Below, in pieces: positions 37,513 to 46,617 of a stretch of 64,000 nucleotides of DNA (its first letter is position 1; every line of letters begins with the position of its first letter). Made by a program: the position numbers and the translations under genes. A model generated the notes under the pieces. That model did no database searches, was not told the DNA's origin, and saw only the letters and a program-made list of their open reading frames with translations. Source of the stretch: Piscirickettsiaceae bacterium CG07_land_8_20_14_0_80_44_28 (GTDB lineage: Bacteria > Pseudomonadota > Gammaproteobacteria > Thiomicrospirales > Thiomicrospiraceae); contig PEWX01000096.1 in assembly GCA_002779995.1 (NCBI GenBank), positions 1 to 64,000 on the forward strand, written 5' to 3'.

Positions 37513-37851
37513 CCCCTGCAATGCTTGAACACAAAGCACAGGACAAACACTTGACCTTCTCGTCTATCACCAACAGGCCATTGAATCCGGTAAAACAGCT
37601 AAAGCCTTAGCGTATATTCTGATCCAACATTCCCGTCAAACATCGATTGGCACCGGCTGAGCAACCAACAGTGTCACCGCCATGATTCAAGCGGCTTTAA
37701 CAACGCGGTCGTCCAGTATCCACACAAATACCTTAACTGCATTTGTTATCTTCTAATAAATCCAAGCATGTTATGATTTATCAATGCAGTCTAACGCTCA
37801 ATATTAGAAAAATTTTCGAGCTTAATATACCGAAATAACACATAATAATAT

Positions 37852-37928
37852 AAGACATTTGCAGGAGATGGCGACACGAACAAAAATGTAGAAAATTTTT
37901 TTTCGCGTCCCACTCATGCAAAAGTCTC
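37852..37928 (-). mobile_element. MITE-like element, internally deleted copy (77 bp)
   Basis: Ends AAGACATTTGCAGGAGATGGCGACACGAA / GCGTCCCACTCATGCAAAAGTCTC match the family; perfect 5-bp duplication AATAT on both sides (37847-37851, 37929-37933). Confidence 0.85.
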
Positions 37929-37960
37929 AATATGTCATAAAAATTCAAGGAACGATTGAC

Positions 37961-38308
37961 ATGACCCATCCTACTCTAGAAGAACCAACCTTAGATGAAC
38001 TCAATGAGTTACTAGATGGCGATTTGGATGCCATATTAACACCCTTTTTAGAGCAATTACCCAAACTCATCAATGACATTCTATTGGGATTAGAAACTCA
38101 GCAAGCGCCGACCATTTTTCATGCGGCTCATACGTTAAAAAGTAGCGCGGCCAACGTCGGAGGGTTACAATTATCAGAAACCTCAAGACAAATCGAAGCC
38201 TTAGCGAAAGCAGGAACCCTTGATGGCATTGCCCCCTTGGCAGCCTCCCTTGATAAAAATGCTACGGACCTAAAGCAAGCCATTTCAAACTATGTTAAAC
38301 ATCAATAA
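37961..38308 (+). CDS. Hpt-domain phosphotransfer protein
   Basis: IFHAAHTLKSSAANVGGLQLSETSRQIE; start trimmed from 37916 (inside the MITE) to MTHPTLEEP. Confidence 0.85.
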   Translation: MTHPTLEEPTLDELNELLDGDLDAILTPFLEQLPKLINDILLGLETQQAPTIFHAAHTLKSSAANVGGLQLSETSRQIEALAKAGTLDGIAPLAASLDKNATDLKQAISNYVKHQ

Positions 38309-38338
38309 CTTAGATAAGACCAAAGGCACCATGGCACC

Positions 38339-40402
38339 ATGAGTCAACAAACCATTCTCGTCATCGATGACGACACCAGTATTCGCCTAACGCTCTCCAA
38401 AATATTAACCAAAGAAGGCTATCAATTAATACAAGCCGAAAATGGTGAAGTGGCCATCGACATTTGTCAAACGAAGCAACCGGATCTCATCCTTTTAGAT
38501 GTTATTATGCCTGACATGGATGGTTTTGAAACTTGCCAAGCTCTGCGAAATCTACCCCTGATCGAATCGGTGCCGATCCTCATGCTCACAGGGCTAGATG
38601 ATATTCATGCCATTGATTCTGCATTCTCAGCCGGTGCGACCGACTTTATTACCAAGCCTATTAATTGGCCGTTATTGGTGCGTCGAGTACGCTACGCGTT
38701 GAGAACTTACCGCTTAACCCAAAAACTGGCCAAAGCCCAATTGCGTCAAGCCCATGCTCAAGATGTCGCCAAACTGGGCTTTTGGGAATGGGTCCCTCAA
38801 CCAGATCAAATGACTTGGTCAAAAGGCCTGGCTCAGGTGTTTTCAATTCAACCGGATCAAAGCCCACAAAGTCTTGCGGATTATTTACGCCGAGTGCCTA
38901 AAGAACAAATTGCAGGCATCCAACAATCCGCACAAGCCCTGCTCAGTGGTCAATCCAAACGCATCTCTCTTCAGCATGACTTGATATTTGCAAACCAAAC
39001 TTATCACATTCGTGTCATTGCCGAATTAGATGAGCATCAACACATTTTTGGCGTTATACAAGATATTTCAGAGCTATTACAAACCGAAAAAGCGCTAGAA
39101 TTCCAAACTTATTATGATCCCATCACCCACTTGAGTAATCGTCTTCATTTCACCCAACAAGTGGATAAAGCCTTAGCAAAACCCTATGCGTCCGATTCGT
39201 TAGCCATTATCTCAATCGACATTGATCGTTTTAATTTAATCAACAACACCCTCGGTCATGCTCAAGGAGATATTTTCTTAAAAGATTTCGCTAACCGCAT
39301 TCGTCAATACCTAGATCACCATTACCCCTGCGCACGAATGAGTGCTGACGAATTCAGCATACTCGTCAATACCCCTATGTCACCCGAAAACCTGCAACAT
39401 TGGGTAGAAGGTTTGCAAGCAGAACTCACCATTCCTTATGAATTTTCCCAAACCCTTGTTCATATCGAAACCAGTGTCGGCATTGCCTTGCCCCCTAAAG
39501 ATGGCCTGTGTAGCGCAGATCTACTCAATGCAGCGGTACAAGCCAGAAAAAGTGCAAAATCACTCGGAGGGAATCAATTCCGGTTTTACGACCCCAAACA
39601 ACAACCCGATCACTCCAGACGTCTCACCTTAGAAACCGCATTGCATCAAGCGCTGCAACAAGGTCAATTTGTATTACATTATCAACCACAACTGAATTTA
39701 CAAACCAATAAAATCGTCGGTGTTGAAGCCCTGGTCAGATGGCAACACCCAGAATTAGGGATGATCTCCCCCGCCGAATTTGTGCCGATTATTGAAGAGA
39801 TGGATCTCATACACGCCTTTGGCGATTGGACATTACGCAGTGCCGTCAATCAAGCTAAAATCTGGCATGACCAAGGCCACCCTATCCGAGTTGGGATCAA
39901 CTTATCTGCACGTCAATTTCTTAGAAATGACCTAATTAGCAATATTGCCCAAGCGCTTAAAGACGCTCAGCTGCCTCCGCAACTGCTTGACCTCGAAATC
40001 ACCGAAGGCATTGCCATGCAAAACCCTAATTCGGCATTGCACACATTGGAAGCGCTAAAAGCAACCGGCATAACGATTGCCATTGATGACTTTGGCACAG
40101 GCTATTCCTCGCTCGAATACCTGCAAAAATTTCCGGTGGAATACATCAAAATAGACCGTGCTTTTATCAAAGATATGATGACGAATCTCAGCGACCAAGC
40201 CATCGTGCGTGCGATTATTGCCATTGCTAACAGTATGAATCGCCGGATTATCGCTGAAGGCATTGAAAAAGCGGAAGAAGCCGCGCTTTTAAAGCAAATG
40301 GGTTGCCATGAAATTCAAGGCTATTACCTTTCAAAACCCATCAGCGCCACTGAAACTCAGCACTTTATCGAGAAATATCACGCAACGCCCCCTCTAGAAT
40401 GA
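38339..40402 (+). CDS. Response regulator with PAS-like, GGDEF (degenerate SADEF) and EAL domains
   Basis: REC domain (IDDDTSIRL...LLDVIMPDMDG), RMSADEFSIL, GVEALVRWQHP, IDDFGTGYSSLEYL. Confidence 0.93.
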   Translation: MSQQTILVIDDDTSIRLTLSKILTKEGYQLIQAENGEVAIDICQTKQPDLILLDVIMPDMDGFETCQALRNLPLIESVPILMLTGLDDIHAIDSAFSAGATDFITKPINWPLLVRRVRYALRTYRLTQKLAKAQLRQAHAQDVAKLGFWEWVPQPDQMTWSKGLAQVFSIQPDQSPQSLADYLRRVPKEQIAGIQQSAQALLSGQSKRISLQHDLIFANQTYHIRVIAELDEHQHIFGVIQDISELLQTEKALEFQTYYDPITHLSNRLHFTQQVDKALAKPYASDSLAIISIDIDRFNLINNTLGHAQGDIFLKDFANRIRQYLDHHYPCARMSADEFSILVNTPMSPENLQHWVEGLQAELTIPYEFSQTLVHIETSVGIALPPKDGLCSADLLNAAVQARKSAKSLGGNQFRFYDPKQQPDHSRRLTLETALHQALQQGQFVLHYQPQLNLQTNKIVGVEALVRWQHPELGMISPAEFVPIIEEMDLIHAFGDWTLRSAVNQAKIWHDQGHPIRVGINLSARQFLRNDLISNIAQALKDAQLPPQLLDLEITEGIAMQNPNSALHTLEALKATGITIAIDDFGTGYSSLEYLQKFPVEYIKIDRAFIKDMMTNLSDQAIVRAIIAIANSMNRRIIAEGIEKAEEAALLKQMGCHEIQGYYLSKPISATETQHFIEKYHATPPLE

Positions 40403-40428
40403 AAAAACGACCAGGCCTGGTCGTTTTT
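40403..40428 (+). terminator. Perfect palindrome AAAAACGACCAGGCCTGGTCGTTTTT directly after the GGDEF-EAL stop
   Basis: Starts immediately after stop codon 40400-40402; central 24 bp identical to the hflD terminator. Confidence 0.87.
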
Positions 40429-40451
40429 AACCTCTATAACGCACCTAAACG

Positions 40452-41546
40452 TTAGAAAACGCCACCGGTAATTTCATAATAAATTTTACGGGCATTGTTT
40501 TTTGCCGCTTGATCAAACACCGGACGATCTTTATACATGGATTGATCTACATTTTCTGCGGCTTCTAAATCTCCGCCTTCATCCACAACCTTTTGCACTT
40601 GCGCTTGCACATAGCGGAAATAATCATAAGTCTGCTTTTTCACAGTTGCCATATCCGTTGGCGTGCCATGACCCGGAATAACCTTGGTATCTTTAGGAAT
40701 GGTTGCCATCATCGCTTCAAATGACTCCATCCAAGCAATACTGTTGGTGTAAGTAAACATCACCGGCATCCGTTCGTTAAAAGCCAAATCGCCTGCCAAA
40801 AGTAACTTACGCGACGGAATATAAACACTGGTAGATGCCGGCGTATGACCGGGGCCAAAATCAATTAAGTGTAAATACTCACCGCCACCCACATCAATTT
40901 TCATTTCACTATCAAAGGTGGTAAATTTATCTGAAACATTGCGAATATCATTCATCAATGCCTTGCCAACACGCTCAGACCACTCTGCTTTCGCTCGTTC
41001 AAACCCCACATCAAACTGACCATTCGCCATATCACTGGAGTAGAAATTCTTAACACCAATATCCACCCAATAACTGGCGCCAAAGTAAGCATGCCCCTGA
41101 TTATTTTCAACCGCAACCCATTTCACCGGTTTATCAGTGATTTGTTTGATTTGCTGATGCACACTATAAGAAATCGCCGGATTGGCTCCGGTATTAAACA
41201 CAAATACACCCTCTTCAAAAATAACAAATGAAATATTATTATTAAAACCAAAGTTCGAGGGATTATGCCAAATCTGACTGCCAACAACCGTATAAACCCC
41301 TTCAGCCACCTTCACCGCTTTAGGTAACGGTAAGGTTTTACCGATATAGCCGGCTTGGCGAATCGTGGAGCTGGCCTCTTTAGCATAAGTTTGGGCTGCA
41401 TCAGACATCACACCATCATCTTGCCAACTGACCTCTTCAGCCCAACGCTCAAATCCCGCCACATAAGGATCTTCATTTTGTTGCGCCCAGCTTGTGGGGG
41501 TCACCAAACTCATTGCAACCAAACTCACTAACGTGTGTTTTTTCAT
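40452..41546 (-). CDS. Exported metallo-beta-lactamase-fold hydrolase (SoxH/quinoprotein-relay-like)
   Basis: Signal peptide; MBL features (NNQGHAYFGASYW, DFGPGHTPAS, GDLAFNERMP, IPGHGTPTD). Confidence 0.8.
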   Translation of the reverse strand: MKKHTLVSLVAMSLVTPTSWAQQNEDPYVAGFERWAEEVSWQDDGVMSDAAQTYAKEASSTIRQAGYIGKTLPLPKAVKVAEGVYTVVGSQIWHNPSNFGFNNNISFVIFEEGVFVFNTGANPAISYSVHQQIKQITDKPVKWVAVENNQGHAYFGASYWVDIGVKNFYSSDMANGQFDVGFERAKAEWSERVGKALMNDIRNVSDKFTTFDSEMKIDVGGGEYLHLIDFGPGHTPASTSVYIPSRKLLLAGDLAFNERMPVMFTYTNSIAWMESFEAMMATIPKDTKVIPGHGTPTDMATVKKQTYDYFRYVQAQVQKVVDEGGDLEAAENVDQSMYKDRPVFDQAAKNNARKIYYEITGGVF

Positions 41547-41670
41547 AACATCCTCCTCAAAAAGTTATCTGAATTGATGGTTTACGCATCATTTAGAGGA
41601 TAATACCACTTCAATCTCATTGGCCTTATTGATGTTTTTAATGCCCCCAAAAACAATTCAATCAAACCCG

Positions 41671-42774
41671 CTAACTGCGATCTAATAAATCTGAATTTTT
41701 ATGGGCATAAACATCAAAAATGGTAATGGCCATTGCGGCCATCACCGGACCAAAAAACAAGCCAATCATGCCAAAATGAATTAACCCGGCAAAAGTCGCT
41801 AATACGGTTATCAACGTATGATTGGCCACAGCCAATTCTTCAGAAGCGCCGCCCAGGGCGCTGGCAATACGACGAATCAACATAGGTCGGAACAGATTAT
41901 CGATTAAAAAGCCATTCACCACGGCACCAAAAAACACCACCCATCCGGCGGATACATAATCGCCTTGTGCGGCCAACAATAAACTCAAGGGCACCCAAAT
42001 CAGTGCCGCCCCCACCAATGGAATAAAGGAAGTAATCGCAATGGCAAGCCCAATAAATAAACCGGGTAACCCCAAAAACCAAGCCAACACCGCAAACACC
42101 ACCCCTTGCATCAGCGCAATCCCTAATACCGACAACAATAAAATCGTCGATAGATTAGAAAATCGCGTCATAATCATCGTATCGTAATAATTTTCTAATG
42201 GTGACAACACCTTTAAATGATGCGCGATTCGATGTCCGTCCCGGTAAAAAAAGTACAAGGCAAACACCGCTAAAAAAATAAAGGTTAAAAACGATGTGGT
42301 ACTGCCAAAAATGCCTTGTACCAAAAATAAAATCGCCTGTTGTGCAAACTGAATGATCTCACTAGAATGGGCTTTAAACTGTTTAATCAACTCCAGTTGC
42401 GAGCCTTCCGGCAGTGGCAAAACCGCTACCAAATTCTGATTCAGCTCAGCCAAGCTTTGCGGGGTTTGTTGCGACAGCCAATTTTGTGTCTGGGAAACCA
42501 AACTGCCCACTTGCAGCCCGACTTCCAGTAGCAAATAACTGACGGGTGCAATCACCGTCAAAAAAACCGCGACACTCATGAGTGCTGCGGCCATATCTTC
42601 CGATTGATTCACTTTTGGCAAGATTTTTAAATATAAACTATAGGTTGCTGTTGCCAAAATCATCGCAAATAACAAGCCCTCTAAAAAGGGTGAAAATAAC
42701 CACAGCAACCCCATGATGGCTGCCAATAGTAAAATGATTAAAAAACCTTCCTCATAAGGAGCATTTGCGCGCAT
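41671..42774 (-). CDS. AI-2E family transporter (PerM-like permease)
   Basis: Multi-TM, ITSFIPLVGAALIWVPLSL, NGFLIDNLFRPMLI. Confidence 0.88.
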   Translation of the reverse strand: MRANAPYEEGFLIILLLAAIMGLLWLFSPFLEGLLFAMILATATYSLYLKILPKVNQSEDMAAALMSVAVFLTVIAPVSYLLLEVGLQVGSLVSQTQNWLSQQTPQSLAELNQNLVAVLPLPEGSQLELIKQFKAHSSEIIQFAQQAILFLVQGIFGSTTSFLTFIFLAVFALYFFYRDGHRIAHHLKVLSPLENYYDTMIMTRFSNLSTILLLSVLGIALMQGVVFAVLAWFLGLPGLFIGLAIAITSFIPLVGAALIWVPLSLLLAAQGDYVSAGWVVFFGAVVNGFLIDNLFRPMLIRRIASALGGASEELAVANHTLITVLATFAGLIHFGMIGLFFGPVMAAMAITIFDVYAHKNSDLLDRS

Positions 42775-42817
42775 AATAGTATCCTGTTACAAACCAACAA
42801 ATTACACACAATCTACC

Positions 42818-44209
42818 ATGAATAACCCAATCAAAAAAGTTTTAATTCGCCCGGCGGGCGCACTGCAAATCCTTTCTTATAAAGAAGCCCAACAACTTTG
42901 CGACCAAACCAAAGAAGGCTTAAACGAAGTATTACGCCGCTGTAGCCTAGCCGTCTTAAATACCGGTGCCAAAGGTGACAGTGGCAATGCATTGCTGGAA
43001 ACCCATCCGGACTTTCACATAAAAGTGCACACCAAAGGTCGCGGGTTGCAGATTGAAATTGATAATGCCCCTGAGCATGCCTTTGTCAACGGTGAAATGA
43101 TTGTGGGTTTGCAGGAACACCTATCCGCCGTCATTCGAGATTTAATTTACGCGCAAAATGATATTATTGAAAATTCTGAATTTGATTTAGACACGTCATT
43201 CGGCATCACCAATGCCGTGTTTCACATTGCTCGAAATGCCGGGATTATGCAGCCCGAAATTGATCCCAATATTGTGGTGTGCTGGGGCGGCCACTCTATC
43301 AGTTTGGACGAATACAAATATACCAAACAAATTGGTTATCAACTGGGGTTACGCAAGCTCGACATTTGTACCGGATGTGGCCCGGGAGCCATGAAAGGCC
43401 CAATGAAGGGCGCGGTTTTAGGGCATGGTAAACAGCGATATGACAGCGCAAGATTTATTGGATTGACCGAGCCGGGCATTATTGCCGCCGAAGCACCCAA
43501 TGCGATTGTGAATGAGCTGACCATTCTTCCCGATATTGAAAAGCGTTTAGAAGCCTTTATGCGCATTGGTCACGGCATTGTCATTTTCCCCGGTGGCGCC
43601 GGCACCTTAGAAGAAATTTTATACTTGCTAAGCATTTTGCTCCATCCACAAAATAATAATATTCCGTTTCCTGTGGTGTTAACGGCACCCGAATCAGCTC
43701 GCGACTATTTTGAAGCCGTTCTTAACTTTATTGAGCAGGCACTGGGCAAAGCAGCCAGCCAAAAGCTCACCATTTTAATTGACCAACCCGAAGAGGTCGC
43801 TGACTTTTTAAAAGACGGCATTGAATCCGTTACCGCTTATCGCAATGCCACCAGTGATGCCTACTATTTTAATTGGAACCTTCACATTCCTTTTGAACTT
43901 CAACAGCCATTTTCGCCGACACACCAAAGTGTTGCAGCCCTACAGCTGCATCGAGATCAACCCGACCACCAACTGGCCGGTCAATTACGACGCGTGTTCT
44001 CAGCCATTGTTGCCGGCAATGTCAAAAGCGAAGGGATTGCTCAAATTGAAAAACAGGGGCCTTTTCAAATCAGTGGTGATCCCATCATCATGCAGCACAT
44101 CGATCAATTATTGAAACGATTTGTGGAACAACGTCGGATGAAACTCGGCACAGATCACTATGAGCCTTGCTATAATATTGTCTCGCAATCATCCCTCAAA
44201 AATGAGTAA
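42818..44209 (+). CDS. ppnN: Nucleotide 5'-monophosphate nucleosidase PpnN (LOG family)
   Basis: GCGPGAMKGPMKGAVLGHGKQR, GHGIVIFPGGAGTLEEILYLLSIL. Confidence 0.92.
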   Translation: MNNPIKKVLIRPAGALQILSYKEAQQLCDQTKEGLNEVLRRCSLAVLNTGAKGDSGNALLETHPDFHIKVHTKGRGLQIEIDNAPEHAFVNGEMIVGLQEHLSAVIRDLIYAQNDIIENSEFDLDTSFGITNAVFHIARNAGIMQPEIDPNIVVCWGGHSISLDEYKYTKQIGYQLGLRKLDICTGCGPGAMKGPMKGAVLGHGKQRYDSARFIGLTEPGIIAAEAPNAIVNELTILPDIEKRLEAFMRIGHGIVIFPGGAGTLEEILYLLSILLHPQNNNIPFPVVLTAPESARDYFEAVLNFIEQALGKAASQKLTILIDQPEEVADFLKDGIESVTAYRNATSDAYYFNWNLHIPFELQQPFSPTHQSVAALQLHRDQPDHQLAGQLRRVFSAIVAGNVKSEGIAQIEKQGPFQISGDPIIMQHIDQLLKRFVEQRRMKLGTDHYEPCYNIVSQSSLKNE

Positions 44210-44212
44210 CCC

Positions 44213-45475
44213 ATGACCTTTGAAGAACTCGACTTAGACCCCAAATTGCTTAGCGCCATAGAACAGCAACACTTTCATAAACCCACGCCGATTCAGCAGC
44301 AAGCCATCCCCGAAATGCTCTTAAGCAAAGATGTATTAGCGGGCGCCGCGACCGGTACCGGCAAAACGGCCGCTTTTGTGTTACCCGCATTACAATTTTT
44401 ACTGGATGACCCTCGGCCAAGCAGTCACGTCAGAGTTTTGATACTTGCACCGACGCGTGAATTGGCCATTCAAATCCTCAAGGTCGTCAAACAACTGGGA
44501 ACCTTTTGCCACTTTGAAAGCAATGTGGTTACCGGGGGGTTTGCTGCCGACAAGCAACTGGCCGCACTGCAAACACAGCTTGACATCCTAGTTGCAACCC
44601 CCGGGCGCTTACTCAATATTATGAGTCAAGACTATATTGATCTATCCAATGTCGAATTACTCATTATTGATGAAGCCGACCGCATGCTCGATATGGGTCA
44701 AGGACCTGATGTGTTAGCGTTAATTGAAGCCATCCCCGGCGATTTCCAGGCAGCCTGTTTTTCAGCCACCCTCGCCGGGTCAGGCCTGGTTAAATTTGCA
44801 CAAGACGTGCTCGATCACCCCACCATCATTCAAGTCGATGCCGCTAACCAACAATCCCAACAAGTCCAACAACTGGTTTACCTTGCGAATGATAAAGCGC
44901 ACAAGCAGGCGCTATTGCAAGCGATATTGCAAGACCAAAGCTGCCAAAGTGCGCTGGTATTTTGTAATAAAAAAGAGCGCGCGATTGAACTCAATGACTG
45001 GCTACAAGACCAAGCGATTTCCAGCACCGTGTTGCACGGCGATTTTATTCAAGCCAAACGCATGGAAAAAACCCAAAAATTTACCCAAGGCAAAGTCAAA
45101 GTCATGGTCGCAACCGATGTTGCTGCACGCGGATTGGACATGCTTAATATTACCCATGTCATTAATTATGACATTCCTTTTCGCGGCGACACCTATATAC
45201 ACCGTGTTGGTCGCACCGGACGTGCCCAACAGGTCGGTATAGCCATCAATTTAGTAGAACGCCATGATATTCGCAATCTTCAACGCATTGAATACCATTT
45301 ACAGCAACCGATTCCTCTTGCTAAGATTGCCGGTTTAGAACCCAATTATTCTTTAAAAGACTATCTCTCTCGTCCTAAAAAGACCAAAACAAAAGCTAAG
45401 ACGAAAACCAAACTTAAAAAAGCCAAAGCCAAAAAATCGGCTCAAATAAAGTCCAAAGGTTCAGCAAGCAAATAA
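44213..45475 (+). CDS. DEAD-box RNA helicase with Lys-rich C-terminal tail
   Basis: AATGTGKTAAF, DEAD, SATLAGSG, HRVGRTGRA; KKTKTKAKTKTKLKKAKAKK tail. Confidence 0.94.
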   Translation: MTFEELDLDPKLLSAIEQQHFHKPTPIQQQAIPEMLLSKDVLAGAATGTGKTAAFVLPALQFLLDDPRPSSHVRVLILAPTRELAIQILKVVKQLGTFCHFESNVVTGGFAADKQLAALQTQLDILVATPGRLLNIMSQDYIDLSNVELLIIDEADRMLDMGQGPDVLALIEAIPGDFQAACFSATLAGSGLVKFAQDVLDHPTIIQVDAANQQSQQVQQLVYLANDKAHKQALLQAILQDQSCQSALVFCNKKERAIELNDWLQDQAISSTVLHGDFIQAKRMEKTQKFTQGKVKVMVATDVAARGLDMLNITHVINYDIPFRGDTYIHRVGRTGRAQQVGIAINLVERHDIRNLQRIEYHLQQPIPLAKIAGLEPNYSLKDYLSRPKKTKTKAKTKTKLKKAKAKKSAQIKSKGSASK

Positions 45476-45576
45476 ATTAGCCGGTCCAACCCCACTGCTA
45501 TAGTGGTAGCTATAATTATTGAGCGCGAATAATTGACTTTGTTATAATCATTCAACTAAGACCTATTGAGGTGGCC

Positions 45577-46617
45577 ATGCTGAACCCCCCTTTATCAAAA
45601 AAGACCTTATTCTTCGCGGCCATGATGCTTATCGTGCTGGTCGCTTCGATTGGTTACTGGCAACACCTGCAAACCGATCACAATACAAAAATCAATCAAC
45701 CACAATTACCAACTAAAGATCCAACCGCCCCCATTACCCCACTCAAACCCATTGCCAATCTGGATCCTAAAGTCGTCTCACTGGGACAACAATTGTTTTT
45801 TGACAAACGTTTATCAAAAGACAACAGCCTTTCCTGCGCATCTTGCCACAATTTACAAACGGGGGGCGATGACAATATGCCCAAATCCGTTGGGATTAAT
45901 GGTCAAATCGGTGCCCTTAACGCCCCAACTGTTTTTAACACCGCCTACAATATCCGCCAGTTTTGGGATGGCCGCGCCAAATCCCTGGAAGAACAAGCGC
46001 AAGGGCCGATTCATAATCCCGTTGAAATGGGATCCAATTGGCAAGAAGTCATCTCCAAACTGACGTTTGACAAAGCCTTTATAAAACAATACAAACAAAG
46101 TTTTTCGCTTCCCATTAGCGCCCAAAACCTTGCCTTTGCCCTGGCAACCTTTGAACGTAGCTTAGTGTTAGTCGATAGCCCATTTGATCGATGGCTAAAA
46201 GGCGATGTCAATGCCATTTCAGGCCAAGCCAAGCGCGGTTATGAAAAATTTAAGAGCTATGGCTGCATTGCCTGCCATCAAGGGGCTGCGGTCGGTGGCG
46301 GGCTTTTTGAAAAAATCGGCACCCTTAATGATTACTTTGCCGATCGGGGCGGTAATATTACCCCGGCCGATTTGGGTCGCTACAACCTAACGGGTGAAGA
46401 AGATCAGCGCCATGAATTTAAAGTGCCTTCCTTGCGAACCGCCAGTATGACCGCCCCCTATTTTCATGATGGCTCGGTTTGGCAACTCCGTGAAGCCATT
46501 GCCAAAATGGGCTGGTATCAATTGGGGATTAAATTAACGCCGGAGGACATCGGCGATATAGAGGTTTTTATACAATCATTAGCCGGTAAAATACCGCCTT
46601 TGGAAAAGACACCATAA
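45577..46617 (+). CDS. Di-heme cytochrome c peroxidase
   Basis: CASCHNLQTGG and CIACHQGAAVGGG heme motifs; start is ATG at 45577 or GTG at 45571. Confidence 0.93.
   Translation: MLNPPLSKKTLFFAAMMLIVLVASIGYWQHLQTDHNTKINQPQLPTKDPTAPITPLKPIANLDPKVVSLGQQLFFDKRLSKDNSLSCASCHNLQTGGDDNMPKSVGINGQIGALNAPTVFNTAYNIRQFWDGRAKSLEEQAQGPIHNPVEMGSNWQEVISKLTFDKAFIKQYKQSFSLPISAQNLAFALATFERSLVLVDSPFDRWLKGDVNAISGQAKRGYEKFKSYGCIACHQGAAVGGGLFEKIGTLNDYFADRGGNITPADLGRYNLTGEEDQRHEFKVPSLRTASMTAPYFHDGSVWQLREAIAKMGWYQLGIKLTPEDIGDIEVFIQSLAGKIPPLEKTP

Noticed and set aside
37781-37969. 62-aa minus-strand ORF
   Set aside because: Overlaps the MITE copy and the Hpt start; no support as a gene
44724-45242. 172-aa plus-strand ORF
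   Set aside because: Alternate frame inside the DEAD-box helicase gene, whose own frame has all helicase motifs
45361-45475. Lys/Thr/Ala-rich tail (KTKTKAKTKTKLKKAKAKK) as a novel repeat
   Set aside because: Common low-complexity basic tail of DEAD-box helicases
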